Positions 28,158 through 38,900 of a stretch of DNA of 64,000 bases are shown piece by piece. This DNA comes from an uncultured Aquimarina sp. (GTDB lineage Bacteria > Bacteroidota > Bacteroidia > Flavobacteriales > Flavobacteriaceae): contig NZ_CANLOZ010000005.1 of NCBI RefSeq assembly GCF_947492965.1, forward strand, positions 1-64,000. Direction: 5' to 3'. Below the pieces are notes generated by a model. That model searched no databases. It was given only the letters and a program-made list of their open reading frames with translations, and was not told the origin of the DNA. The stretch's first letter is position 1; every line of letters starts with the position of its first letter. The position numbers and the translations under genes are program-made.

Positions 28158-28568
28158 TTAGGGTTTTGAGGATACTTCTTGCGCAAAATATTTCTGAATA
28201 ATTTCTTCTAAGACTTTTTTAGATAACATTTTATCTCTGAACTCTACCACTTGAGAAAAAGATAAAAGTCTTTCTCGTTCTTCTTTGCCTATTTCTGCCC
28301 CAAGCATGACAACGATTTTTGAATTCTGGAATGGATTCGAAGGATGATGATAAGCGTCTAAAAACTCCCATCCGTTCATGACAGGCATATTTAAATCTAA
28401 GAAAATTAGTTCTGGAGTACTATCTGACTGCAGACTATCCAACGCTTCTTTTCCATTATAAGCAACAGCAATTTCTTCGACAACCTCCGTTTTTAAAATA
28501 ATCGTTTTATTAAAAAATGTCGTTGCTTTGCTGTCGTCAATTAAAAGAAAACGCTTCAACTTTCTCAT
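28158..28568 (-). CDS. Single-domain response regulator (subtype A)
   Basis: This 136-residue receiver has D11-D12 and D58 (LIFLDLNMPVMNGWEF). As in the subtype A paralogue at 27174, the strand-4 Thr is Gly (G90 in VVMLGA), and strand 5 has DKMLSK where KP is usual. The same two changes in both paralogues argue for a conserved functional variant over random decay. It lies 152 bp from the previous receiver and 37 bp from the next. No output domain is present. Confidence 0.88.
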   Translation of the reverse strand: MRKLKRFLLIDDSKATTFFNKTIILKTEVVEEIAVAYNGKEALDSLQSDSTPELIFLDLNMPVMNGWEFLDAYHHPSNPFQNSKIVVMLGAEIGKEERERLLSFSQVVEFRDKMLSKKVLEEIIQKYFAQEVSSKP

Positions 28569-28605
28569 AAGCTCTTAAAATAATCCACAAAATAAGTAAT
28601 TCAAT

Positions 28606-29049
28606 TTACTTATCTGCGGGAACGGTATTATTTGAGAAATGTTTTTTGATCACATTATCTAACAGATCCAATGATAGCGGTTTATTTATAAAATCATCTA
28701 CAGAATGATTTTTTATAGACTCATTAACATCATCAGGATTAGAAGACGTAGATAATAAAATGACTTTTATACCTTCGGTAAGGCTTTTTTTCAACTTAGC
28801 AAATTCTATTAAAAACTCCCACCCATTCATAGCAGGCATATTAATATCCAAGAAAATAAGATCTGGTTTTATTGCCAATTCATTTTCCACATTAGCAAGA
28901 TATTCCAGCGCAGCTTTCCCACTCTGCACCGTATTTACATTATCAAAACTATTGTGCTTAGTAACTACTCGTTCATTAAAGAAGTTAATGGCTCTATCAT
29001 CATCGATTAAGAGCACACAAGTGATTGATTTCCCCATAAGACTTTCCAA
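28606..29049 (-). CDS. Single-domain response regulator (subtype B)
   Basis: This 147-residue receiver has D16-D17-D18 and phospho-acceptor D68 (LIFLDINMPAMNGWEF), with a normal Ser in the switch position (VILLSTSS) and a normal KP motif (FINKPLSLD). It is the first gene of the receiver series on the minus strand. The start may be Met-5 (MGKSITCVLL), giving 143 residues. The similarity to the receiver at 27553 shows that a subtype B plus subtype A pair was duplicated. Confidence 0.88.
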   Translation of the reverse strand: MESLMGKSITCVLLIDDDRAINFFNERVVTKHNSFDNVNTVQSGKAALEYLANVENELAIKPDLIFLDINMPAMNGWEFLIEFAKLKKSLTEGIKVILLSTSSNPDDVNESIKNHSVDDFINKPLSLDLLDNVIKKHFSNNTVPADK

Positions 29050-29251
29050 TTACACCCAAAAAAAGTAAACTTATTTGACATATGCACCATAAAATCAGAC
29101 TTTTCGAATGAGTTTTCGTTCAAAAACATCATTTAAACGACAAAATAACTTTAAATGTTTTTCCGTAAATAAATTACGGCTACAAAACACTAAAAAAATC
29201 GATTCTATCAAAATTGAGAAGGGTTTAACAAACTGCTAATAAAATTAAATG

Positions 29252-29259
29252 TAAATTTG
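29252..29259 (+). promoter_or_regulatory. Candidate -7 element that decides the FemAB-like start
   Basis: TAAATTTG matches TAnnTTTG and would start transcription near 29266. A longer reading frame could open at a TTG at 29257, inside this box. The ATG at 29305, with AAGGGA just upstream, is therefore the likelier start. No -33 TTG is seen. Confidence 0.4.
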
Positions 29260-29304
29260 ATATTATTTCCTAGGGGCTACACGAAAAATATTTGTAAGGG
29301 ATTT

Positions 29305-30492
29305 ATGCTTAACAAAATAAAAAACAGGTGCAAAGGTACCTCGCTTCAATATTCGATATTTACCAATACTTCGGAGATTCCAATTAATGAATGGAATGCT
29401 ATAAATGAACAGCATAATCTGTTTTTATCCTTATCATATCTTCGAACTTTAGAAAATACCTTGGCAGATACCATCGATTTTCGTTATATCATTTTTTATC
29501 GGAGAGACGATGCCGTTGGTATCGCTGTAAATCAATTGATAAAATTTAATCCTCAGGATCTAAAACTACAGGAATTTCCTTGTCGCATTAGTGATACTAT
29601 TAAAAATACTCTAATTAAAAGTATGGACGTTCGCGTACTGATATGTGGCAATTTATTTTCTTGTGGAGAACATGGTTTTGTGTATTCCGATCAAATTACG
29701 GATCAAGAAGCTTTCGAAAATTTATCAGAAGCGCTCAAAGAAATACGAAAAACCGAAAAAGCCGACAAGCCTTCTTTCATTTTACTAAAAGAATTCTGGC
29801 CTTCTTCTTTTACTAAGGGTGATTACATCAAGAAACAAGATTTTAGAGAGTTTAGTATTGATGTAAATATGGTATTAGAGGTTCAAAAAGATTGGACAAG
29901 TTTTAATGACTACTTAGCTAGCATGAAAACAAAATTTAGAACCAGAGCAAAAAAAGTACTTAAAAAATCAAAGGAATTAGTTATCAAAGATTTTACAGCC
30001 AATGACATTGAAATACACCAAGAAATTATTGATGCTTTATACCTTTCTGTTTTAGATAAAGCAGATTTCAAAATAGGGAAATTGAATGCCATTACATTTA
30101 AGAACTTAAAAGAAACTCTTAGCGACTCATTTGTTTTTAAAGGATATTTTCTTGAAGGTTCTCTGGTTGGTTTTACAACCGCTTTTATTCTGGATAATAT
30201 CGTAGAAGCTAATCATATTGGAATTGATTATTCTTACAATAAGTCTCATGATATCTACCAGAGAATGCTATATGATTATGTGAATCTTGCCATTAGTTGC
30301 AAGGTCGGCGAATTAAGATTAGGAAGAACTGCAGAAATCATTAAAAGTTCTGTGGGAGCTAAACCCGTGGAAATGAAGTTATATGCACGACATGGAAATT
30401 CCCTTTCTAATCAATTAATAAAACCGTTGATAGAACTTATTTCTCCCAGTGAATATGAAATTCGTAATCCTTTTAAGCTACAATTAGGATAG
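29305..30492 (+). CDS. GNAT-fold protein of the FemAB/peptidoglycan-biosynthesis-like family
   Basis: This encodes 395 residues from the ATG chosen here; a TTG 48 bp upstream would add 16 but overlaps a promoter-like box. The C-terminal part (KTKFRTRAKKVLKKSKEL, FVFKGYFLEGSLVGFTTAF, NHIGIDYSYNKSHDIYQRMLYDYV, LRLGRTAEIIKSSVGA) resembles the FemAB_like/DUF482 acyltransferase group with a GNAT fold. Such proteins transfer amino-acyl or acyl groups, often to cell-wall or lipid substrates. The substrate here is unknown. It is followed after 1 bp by the YdjM-like gene, so the two form an operon. Confidence 0.75.
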   Translation: MLNKIKNRCKGTSLQYSIFTNTSEIPINEWNAINEQHNLFLSLSYLRTLENTLADTIDFRYIIFYRRDDAVGIAVNQLIKFNPQDLKLQEFPCRISDTIKNTLIKSMDVRVLICGNLFSCGEHGFVYSDQITDQEAFENLSEALKEIRKTEKADKPSFILLKEFWPSSFTKGDYIKKQDFREFSIDVNMVLEVQKDWTSFNDYLASMKTKFRTRAKKVLKKSKELVIKDFTANDIEIHQEIIDALYLSVLDKADFKIGKLNAITFKNLKETLSDSFVFKGYFLEGSLVGFTTAFILDNIVEANHIGIDYSYNKSHDIYQRMLYDYVNLAISCKVGELRLGRTAEIIKSSVGAKPVEMKLYARHGNSLSNQLIKPLIELISPSEYEIRNPFKLQLG

Positions 30493-30493
30493 T

Positions 30494-31507
30494 ATGGATT
30501 CATTAACCCAAATTGTATTAGGAGCCGCCGTTGGTGAGGCTGTTATTGGTAGAAAAGTTGGTAACAAGGCCATGTTATGGGGTGCTATTGCTGGAACTAT
30601 TCCTGATTTAGATGTAATTGCTAAATGGTTTTTTGATCCCGTAACTGCCAATGAGTTGCATAGAGGTTTTTCCCATTCAATACTCTTTAGCGTTCTGATG
30701 GCTCCAATACTCGGTTGGCTTGTGAGCAAAATTTACAGAAACAAAGAAGCCGATTGGAAAGACTGGACTAAACTCATGTTTTTAGGGCTCTTTACACATC
30801 CGATACTCGATGCTTTTACTACCTGGGGAACACAATTATTCTGGCCATTTGGTAACAGATTAGCTTTTAATAATATTTTTGTTGTTGATCCACTATATAC
30901 AGTCCCCTTTCTCATATTTGTAATCATTGCGATGTTTTACAAACGAACGAATCCCAAAAGGAGACGTGTTAATAATATTGGGTTATACATAAGCTCCACA
31001 TATCTTTTACTTACCTTGGTTTTGCAAAAAGGAGCTAGCTCAAATTTTATTACCAATTTGGAGAATCAGCATATTCAATATCAAGATATACAAACGCGTC
31101 CTACACCGCTTAATAGTATTCTATGGACTGCTAATATAAAAACAGATAATTCCTTTCTTATCGGATATTATTCCTATCTCGATGAACCTGATGTTATTGA
31201 TTTTTTAGAGTTTCCTCAAAATCATCATTTATTAGGTGAGATGAAAGACGATCCACTTGTACAACGTCTCATAAAGTTATCTCATGGCTGGTACACCATA
31301 GAAAAAACTGAGAACAACATATATTTTAATGATCTTAGATTTGGTTTGTTAGGGTTAGGAAAAAGTGCAAAGCGCTTTGTTTTTAGCTACGAGCTTTTTT
31401 ACGATACTTCCGGAAAATTGCAAGCCAAGGAGCGAGAGCGAGATATGCAAGAAGCTGGTCCAATGTTAGAAAAACTGTTTGCTCGAGTATTTGGAAATAA
31501 ATCATAA
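30494..31507 (+). CDS. YdjM/DUF457-like inner-membrane metal-dependent hydrolase
   Basis: This 337-residue protein carries the YdjM/LexA-binding-type membrane hydrolase signature: GTIPDLDVI with D38 and D40, ELHRGFSHS with H56 and H61, and HPILDAFTTWGTQLFWPF. About four helices in the first 170 residues place it in the inner membrane, with a soluble C-terminal domain. The acidic and His residues suggest metal binding and hydrolysis of a lipid-like or phosphate ester substrate, but no substrate is known. It starts 1 bp after the FemAB-like stop and ends at a two-way terminator. Confidence 0.85.
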   Translation: MDSLTQIVLGAAVGEAVIGRKVGNKAMLWGAIAGTIPDLDVIAKWFFDPVTANELHRGFSHSILFSVLMAPILGWLVSKIYRNKEADWKDWTKLMFLGLFTHPILDAFTTWGTQLFWPFGNRLAFNNIFVVDPLYTVPFLIFVIIAMFYKRTNPKRRRVNNIGLYISSTYLLLTLVLQKGASSNFITNLENQHIQYQDIQTRPTPLNSILWTANIKTDNSFLIGYYSYLDEPDVIDFLEFPQNHHLLGEMKDDPLVQRLIKLSHGWYTIEKTENNIYFNDLRFGLLGLGKSAKRFVFSYELFYDTSGKLQAKERERDMQEAGPMLEKLFARVFGNKS

Positions 31508-31537
31508 AAAAAGGGATCGCTATGGTATCCCTCTTTT
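31504..31537. terminator. Bidirectional terminator between convergent genes
   Basis: AGGGAT (31512-31517) and ATCCCT (31527-31532) form a stem flanked by an A run on the left and CTTTT on the right. It lies between the convergent stops of the YdjM-like gene (plus) and the DUF1761 gene (minus). Confidence 0.6.
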
Positions 31538-31556
31538 GTGTATTTAAAAAAGAATA

Positions 31557-32057
31557 TTAAGCAAACTGACAAATAACACCTCCCATTAATGCTAGACATA
31601 CCGTACAGTAACCTACATTAATAGCAATATACTTAAAGCCCTTTCTCTCGAACATTGCATTGGTTCCTAAAATTGGTAACGCTACTAATATTCCCATCAT
31701 TGTTCCATGCAGAGCGCCATGTTTAAAGGTTCTGAAATTATCTCCATGATCCGCCATAAAATCCTGAGCATATTTGTATGCTTCTGTTCCTTCTACTAGA
31801 ACATCAGGATTCTCCATAAGAACTTGGAAAACACCGAACTGGTGAATTACATACGTTTGTACAAAACTTGCAAGAAAAAAACTGAGTACGTAGCTAAGGA
31901 TAAAAATTAACGCCATATTGCCTCCTTTGAGATCTTCTTCGGTAAAACCACAAACATTCATCCACGCAGTTCCAAAAACCTTTGGGTTATACCATATAAA
32001 TCCTAATACCATAGGGATAAGAGCGGCAAGTGCCGTAATCACTAAATTAAATTCCAT
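31557..32057 (-). CDS. DUF1761 family membrane protein
   Basis: This 166-residue protein has about four membrane helices. The N-terminus with GFIWYNPKVFGTAWMNVCGF and the spaced helices LIFILSYVLSFFLASFV and GALHGTMMGILVALPIL are typical of DUF1761. Function is unknown. A CAAATATA box (32084-32091), the reverse of TATATTTG, lies 27 bp upstream and gives a plausible promoter. It is therefore probably a one-gene unit, separate from the LysE-like gene. Confidence 0.85.
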   Translation of the reverse strand: MEFNLVITALAALIPMVLGFIWYNPKVFGTAWMNVCGFTEEDLKGGNMALIFILSYVLSFFLASFVQTYVIHQFGVFQVLMENPDVLVEGTEAYKYAQDFMADHGDNFRTFKHGALHGTMMGILVALPILGTNAMFERKGFKYIAINVGYCTVCLALMGGVICQFA

Positions 32058-32083
32058 ATTGGTTCGTTTTTAAAGTTGTTACT

Positions 32084-32091
32084 CAAATATA
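32084..32091 (-). promoter_or_regulatory. Candidate -7 element for the DUF1761 gene
   Basis: The minus strand reads TATATTTG, a full match to TAnnTTTG, 27 bp before the ATG of the DUF1761 gene. No -33 TTG was found at the usual spacing. Confidence 0.4.
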
Positions 32092-32113
32092 GCGAAAATC
32101 TAAAGTATCATTT

Positions 32114-32713
32114 TCACCATACCAAATACAATAACCGAAACGAAAAGATTAACAGCACTGCACCCGTAATTCTAAAAAATACTTTTAACCTATCCACGGA
32201 AATAAATCTCTTAAGTTTATCAGAGAGGAATACTTTTAACAAATCAGTTGTTAATATTCCCATAAGTACCGCACTTAAAAACATGTATAATTCTAATGTT
32301 TCGAAATATTTCTGAGAACCATATTTAAAAACTCCAATCCAAACTACAAATACAAAAGGATTAAAAAAATTAACGCTGAATCCTTTTATAAAAAAAGTAC
32401 TACCCTTTTTTGAGTTAATCGCAAGATCATTGGTAATATGTGGTTTTTTTAAAAGATAGTTGATGCCTAATCCAAAAAGAATACTACTTCCTATAACACC
32501 TATCCAAAATTGATTATTTGAAGCTGTTATAAACTTTGATATTCCGTAATAACATAGTATTACACAAACAATATCACTAACAATAATACCCAAAGCAACA
32601 GATATCCCCGCTTTCATGCCGTATTGAAAGCTACTATTGAGTAACAAAAAGAATACTGGTCCAACAAAAATTACCATTGCCAAACCAATCAAAAACCCTT
32701 CTATAAATGACAT
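32114..32713 (-). CDS. LysE family exporter
   Basis: This encodes 199 residues with six predicted membrane helices. The start MSFIEGFLIGLAMVIFVGP and the segment GPVFFLLLNSSFQYGMKAGISVALGIIVSD are the LysE/RhtB signature. LysE-type carriers export amino acids or related small molecules by proton antiport; the substrate cannot be read from sequence. A longer frame begins at 32779, but a TATATTTG promoter box at 32733-32740 lies inside that extension and 20 bp before the chosen ATG. The shorter form is therefore preferred. The gene stands alone. Confidence 0.85.
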   Translation of the reverse strand: MSFIEGFLIGLAMVIFVGPVFFLLLNSSFQYGMKAGISVALGIIVSDIVCVILCYYGISKFITASNNQFWIGVIGSSILFGLGINYLLKKPHITNDLAINSKKGSTFFIKGFSVNFFNPFVFVVWIGVFKYGSQKYFETLELYMFLSAVLMGILTTDLLKVFLSDKLKRFISVDRLKVFFRITGAVLLIFSFRLLYLVW

Positions 32714-32732
32714 ATGTATGATTGTTGCTAGG

Positions 32733-32740
32733 CAAATATA
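32733..32740 (-). promoter_or_regulatory. Candidate -7 element for the LysE-like gene
   Basis: The minus strand reads TATATTTG, identical to the box of the DUF1761 gene, 20 bp before the ATG at 32713. It supports the shorter LysE start. Confidence 0.4.
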
Positions 32741-32811
32741 GTTTTTATATCTACAGCTTTGTACCAAACATATCTTCACATACGATTCAATCTCTTATCT
32801 AATCAAAAAAG

Positions 32812-32839
32812 AAAACCATCCGCCTAGGCAGATGGTTTT
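32812..32839 (-). terminator. Terminator of the BspA-repeat gene
   Basis: AAAACCATC (32812-32820) and GATGGTTTT (32831-32839) are perfect inverted arms around a GCCTAGGC core. On the minus strand the hairpin runs into a T tract (TTTTCTTTTTTG). It lies 73 bp past the stop of the 2433-residue gene. Confidence 0.8.
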
Positions 32840-32911
32840 GTTTGGCAAACTTCCATGTTCCAACCCCTTAACTTTGTAACACTTCCTTTTTGCCGATGAT
32901 TATTTAGTATT

Positions 32912-35900
32912 CTAATTCTTCATCAATCGCATCGTTTGATTGATATTATTCTGTTGGATCGTAATTAAATACACTCCTTCTGATAAATCTCTTGTAGAAA
33001 TCGCTTGATCGTTCATCACTTTTATTGTGCGTAATATGCGACCATTGATATCTGAAATCGTTACTTCTGCTTCACCTTGTAATCCAGTGATCCAAACCTG
33101 ATCTTTCGCTGGATTTGGATATATAGTGAACAGATACTCTTCATTTTCTTCTACACTCAATATGCCAGATACGGTAATCGTAAAAGAAATTGTTTCTATA
33201 TTCGAGTTATCATCTGTTGCTGTAAGTGTAATTAAATGATCACCTGCTCCTAGCAGTGTACCTGCTACCGGACTCTGCGTAATCGTAGTGGCCAATGCCC
33301 TTCTGTTGCTATCACAATTGTCAGTTACCACTACATCTGTAGTAAAATCAGCCAACGCATACATATCACCAGTATCAAAAGGCACTTCCATATCCGTAGG
33401 TACTGTGGTTATATCGAATTCTGGAGAAATGTTATCTTCTACCGTAACAGTAGCCATACACATTTCTATATTTCCATGAGCATCAATAACCGTTAGGGTT
33501 ACCATGTTATCTCCAATGTTAGTACAATCAAAATCTGTTATATCAATAGCAATTGAGGCTATGCCTGAAAGATCTGCAGAACCATTATCGATCATAGCAG
33601 CGGTAATACTAGCATTCCCTGTATCATCTAATTGTACGGTTATATTTTGGCATACCACAGTAGGATTGGTAGTATCTACCACCTCTACTGTTCGGAATAC
33701 TGTGGAACTATTACCATAGGCGTCTGCTGCAAAATACATGGCAGAATATGTACCTACATCACTAACTAGGAGATTAATATTAGTATCTAGAGTAACTGGA
33801 CTCCCATCATCGGTGGTTGCTCCCAACTCTACGTACGGATCTCCTAATTCTATGATTTGTGGATTTGGCCCGTTTAAGGTAATTACTGGAGCAGTCGTAT
33901 CTACCACCTCTACCGTTCTGAATACTATTGAACTATTACCATAGTCATCGATAGCAAAATACATTGCCGTATATGTGCCTACATCACTAACAAAGAGATA
34001 AATATTAGTATCAAAAGTGATAGTACTACCATCATCGGTTGTGGCTCCCAACTCTACGTACGGATCTCCTAATTCTATGATTTGTGGATTTGGCCCGTTT
34101 AAGGTAATTACGGGTGCTGTAGTATCAACAACCTCTACTGTTCTGAATACTGTCGAACTATTACCATAGGCATCTGCTGCAAAATACGTGGCAGAATAAG
34201 TGCCTACATTACTAACTAGGAGAGAAATATTAGTATCAAGGGTAACAGGACTACCGTCATCGGTTGTTGCTCCCTGTTCTACATACGGATCTCCTAGTTC
34301 TATGATTTGTGGATTTGGTCCGTTTAAGGTAATTACAGGTGCTGTAGTATCTACCACTTCTACCATTCTGGTTACTTGTGTTGCGGTAGCTCCAGAAACC
34401 GTATTTGTAGCATCATAAGTAACGGTATAGCTACCTACCACATCTGTATCCACAGAAGTTGCATTGATTGTTACTATTGCTCCATAGGTAACGTCAACAC
34501 CTAACTCTGTATAAGCATCGCCCTTCTCAATAGTCTGAGGATTATCTCCTATTAAAGTAATTATTGGGTCAATACATCCAAGTCCTCCATCGGTAATGCT
34601 CCAATTATACGGAGCAGATAGTAAAGTATTTCTGGCTGCCTCTGCAAGACAATAGGTAGCATCTGCTACTAAATCAATGCCAGTAGGAATTTGTGTTTCT
34701 CCAGCTTCTAAAGTGGCCCAACCAATCAAGGTATTATCATAGTTTTCTTGAGACAGTGCCGTTCCAACGAAAATTTCGTCTAAACCAGTTGTGAGACTAC
34801 TTAAATCCCAACTTGTAAGGTTCTGGTTAAAAGATGAAGCTCCCTTAAACATATCCGCAGCTCTTACAAGATTAGACATATCCCAATTAGAAATATCCTG
34901 ATTAAAAGATAAAGCATTGGAGAATGTATTTGTTGTACTTGTTAGATTATCAAATGACCAAGTACTTATATCTTCATTAAAAACGGAACAATTAAAAAAC
35001 ATAAATGATATATCCTGAACCTGAGACATATCCCAATTCCCTATTTGATCTTTTAGATCCTCAAAATTAGTACAGCCATTAAACATAGAACCTATATCTT
35101 CTGTTGATACTACTGATAAATCAGGTGTGTCATCTGCATTCAATTTTAGATTAGTACATCCCGCAAATCCTGCATTTAGATATTCCCATTTCTGATTTCC
35201 CCATTGCTCTATAGTTTGTAAACTTTCTTTGGTGGTATTATCTGCAATACCAAAAAATATAGTAGGCATATTTCCTGTTATACTAACCGTATAGGTTCCA
35301 CCAGAAGTATATGTATGAGATGTAGAAGAGGTATTTCCTATACTGAAAGTTCCATCACCCCAATCTACGTTATAATTATGCGCAATAAACATTGAAAAGT
35401 TCGGAATTGTAATTTGACCACCATCAGCTACCGTCCATGTGGTTATAAAAGCATCTGTAGGAGCACATCCTAATCCATCATCAGAAATGATCCAATTTAA
35501 CCCGCTAGCATCTGTTAATATATTTCTAGCAGCTTCTCCTAAACAATACGCTGCACTGGCATCAAATGTGATATCACTGGGTATTTGTGTTTCTCCAGCT
35601 TCTAAAGTAGCCCAACCGATTAGGGTCTTATCGTAATTTTCAGAAGACATTCCAGCGTCTACCAACATATTGTCCATCGTATTGGCAGCACTGATGTCCC
35701 AACTTCCTAAGCTTTGATTAAAAGCAGTTGCAGACTGAAACATAGCATTCATAGTTCTTACATTAGTTACATTCCAATCACTAATAACTTCGTTGAATAG
35801 GCTACAGTTCTCGAACATTGACCTAGTATCGATCACAGCACTCATATCCCAATCATTCATTTTATCTTGTAGGTCTTCTAGATTCGTACATCCTTGGAAC

Positions 35901-38900
35901 ATACGTTGTGTAGAGCTTACGGATGATAAATCAGGAACATCATCGGCATTTAACTTGAGGTTAATACAACCATTAAATGCATCTTCCATAGAAGTCCAGA
36001 AGTTCGGTCCCCATTGCTCAATGGTTACTATTTTTTCGCTTGATGGATATCCATCAAAATTGATACGATTGAAGTCTCCTAAAATACGCATGGTATACGT
36101 TCCTGCATTTTCATAGGTATGATACGCTTCTTGAGTTTCAAAAGTAACGGTACCATCGCCCCAATCTACCACAAAATCCAGTCCCGATCCTACCACAGGA
36201 AGTGTGATAAATTCAAAATCGGTAGCAATATTCCATGTAGTAATAAAGAGATCCTCATTAGGACATCCCAGTCCTCCATCATCGATAGTCCAATCATATG
36301 GAGCATTTAGTAAGGTGTTTTTGGCATTTACTCCTAAACAATAGGTAGCATCAACTTCTAAATCAACATTCGAAGGTATTTGTGTTTCCCCCGAAGCAGT
36401 GTCTAAAGTAGCCCAACCGATTAGGGTTTTGTCATAATTTTCTTCCGACATGGAAGTAAATTGTAGCATCGATTCCATAGTTTGTGCGCTGCTAATATCC
36501 CAAGCCGATAAATCTTGATCAAAAGCAGTCGCCCCTACAAACATAAATCCAAAGGTGGTGGCTTCGCTTACATCCCAATTCACAATACTACTACTGTTAA
36601 ATGCTACCGCATCCGCAAATGCCCATGTAAAATCTTGAATACCACTCGTATCCCAACCCGAAAAATCAACGGGAAAATCTTTATCTAAAGAACTACATTG
36701 GGCAAACATATATGCAAGAGAAGTAACATTTGATAAATCGGGGCTGTCTGTTGCTTTTACTTCTAAATTGGTACATCCTCTGAAAGCATCCTCCATAGAG
36801 GTCCATGTATTACTTCCCCACTGTTCGATGGTTAGTATTTTATCACTATCTGCATTATCATTAAAACGTAATCGATTAAAATTCCCTAAAATACGAATGG
36901 TATAGGTTCCTGCATTTGCATAGGTATGATAAGCTTCTTCTATTTCATTGGTAATAGTACCATCACCCCAATCTACTATAAAATCAAGTCCGGTATCTGG
37001 AATAGGGAATGATATCTCTTCATTATTAGAATTGATTCGCCAGGTAGTGATGAACGCTTCTGTTAAATCACAAGCAGTACCATCATCTGTAATATTCCAA
37101 TTGAATCCAGTAGGATCCGTTAGTGTATTTCTAGCGTCCGTTCCGAAACAATAGGTAAGATTAGACGCTCCAAGATCTAATCCACTTGGTGTATTACTAT
37201 TTCCTACCCAACCAATCAAAGTAGTGTCATAGTTTTCTGTGGATAATCCTGATTGATCAAGCATATTCGAAATTGAACTGACGTTGCCAATATCCCAATC
37301 TCCCAAAGTTTGATTAAATCTCGATGCCCTTAAAAACATCAATCTCATATTTGACACTTCACTCACATCCCAGAGGTTTAATGGTTGGTTAAAATTATCT
37401 GCCTCATTAAACATACCAAGCATATTTGTCACTTTACTAACGTTCCAATTATTCAATGGACTATTAAATACTCTTGTTCTTGCAAACATTTCACTCATGT
37501 TAATTGTTCCAGTAACACGTTCTCCAATATTCCAATCATTTAGATTTTGATTAAAGTTATACGCACTATCAAACATAGAGGTAAAATTAGTGACGCTACC
37601 CACATCCCAATTACCAATGTCTTCATCAAAATCAATAGCTACCCTAAACATATAAGACATATCAGTGATGGTGCTTACATCCCAGTTTCCAATGGTATCC
37701 TTACGATCGATAAATTTAACAGCGCCCCAAAACATTCGCGATAGATTCGTTGTAGCAGATAAATCAGGGGTATCATCCGCATTTAATTCTAAACTATTAC
37801 AACCATAAAAAGCTCTTTCCATAGAAGTCCATGAAATCGATCCCCATTGCTCAATGGTTCGAATTCTATTTTTATAACCTCCTCCATTATTAAAATAAAT
37901 TCTTGGAAAATCACCAATAATTCTAACCGTATGGATTCCTGCAGTAGCATATGAGTGTGATGCATTACCTGTAAATCCAGTTTGGATAGTACCATCTCCC
38001 CAATCTACCGAATAATCATATCCATTTCCTGTAGTTGGAAAGGTAATACTCTGATTATTCACAGTAGTTTCCCAAGTGGTAATAAAGAAATCTGCGGTGG
38101 CACATGCAGCTCCATCATCGGTAATGTTCCAATTGAATCCAGTAGGATCAGTTAGCGTATTTCTAGCCTCTGTTCCAAAACAGTATTGACTGCCTAAGAA
38201 ACTAATATTAATATTGGAAGGTATCATCTCTCCAGTATCTTGAGTAGCCCAACCGATTAAAGTAGCATCATAATTAGCGGTAGAGAGTCCTGAATTATTG
38301 AACATAGATACCATCGCATTTGCACTACTAATATCCCAGGATCCTAAAGATTGATTAAATGCTGTAGCGCCAGAAAACATATTCTGAAATTTCTCTACTT
38401 TACTTACATTCCAATTACTTAGATCCCTATTAAATGAAGTAGCAGATTGAAACATCCCATTCATTCTCGTGATATTATCGGTATTCCAATCACTTAGATC
38501 TTGATCAAATTGAGTAGCGCCGGAAAACATTTGTGTTGTAGTTGTAGCGCTATTCAGTCTCCAATTATTTAATGGTTGGTTAAAATTTGTTGCTGATTGA
38601 AACATCCCATAAAAAGATCCTACATTTCTTACATCCCAGTTATTTATGTTTTCATTAAATGATGAATTTCTGAAGGTAGTATTCATGTCTTCTACTGCAC
38701 TTACGTTCCAGTCACCAATTCCACCTCCATTATCAGAAATGCTTCTACACTCATTAAACATTCCTCTCATGCTGGTGACACCTGTTAAATCGGGTGTATC
38801 CGTAGCATCTATGACCACATTAATACAGTTAGAAAAAGCATATTCCATACTGGTCCATTGCTGTGATCCCCATTGCTTGATGGATTGTAATTTACTCGCA

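Noticed and set aside
29257-29304. TTG start of the FemAB-like gene
   Set aside because: It overlaps a TAAATTTG promoter box; ATG at 29305 is better placed.
32714-32779. N-terminal extension of the LysE-like protein
   Set aside because: The extension is hydrophilic, unlike the family, and includes a TATATTTG promoter box.
33665-34345. 225-bp direct repeats as a mobile element
   Set aside because: They are in-frame Ig-like domains inside one gene.
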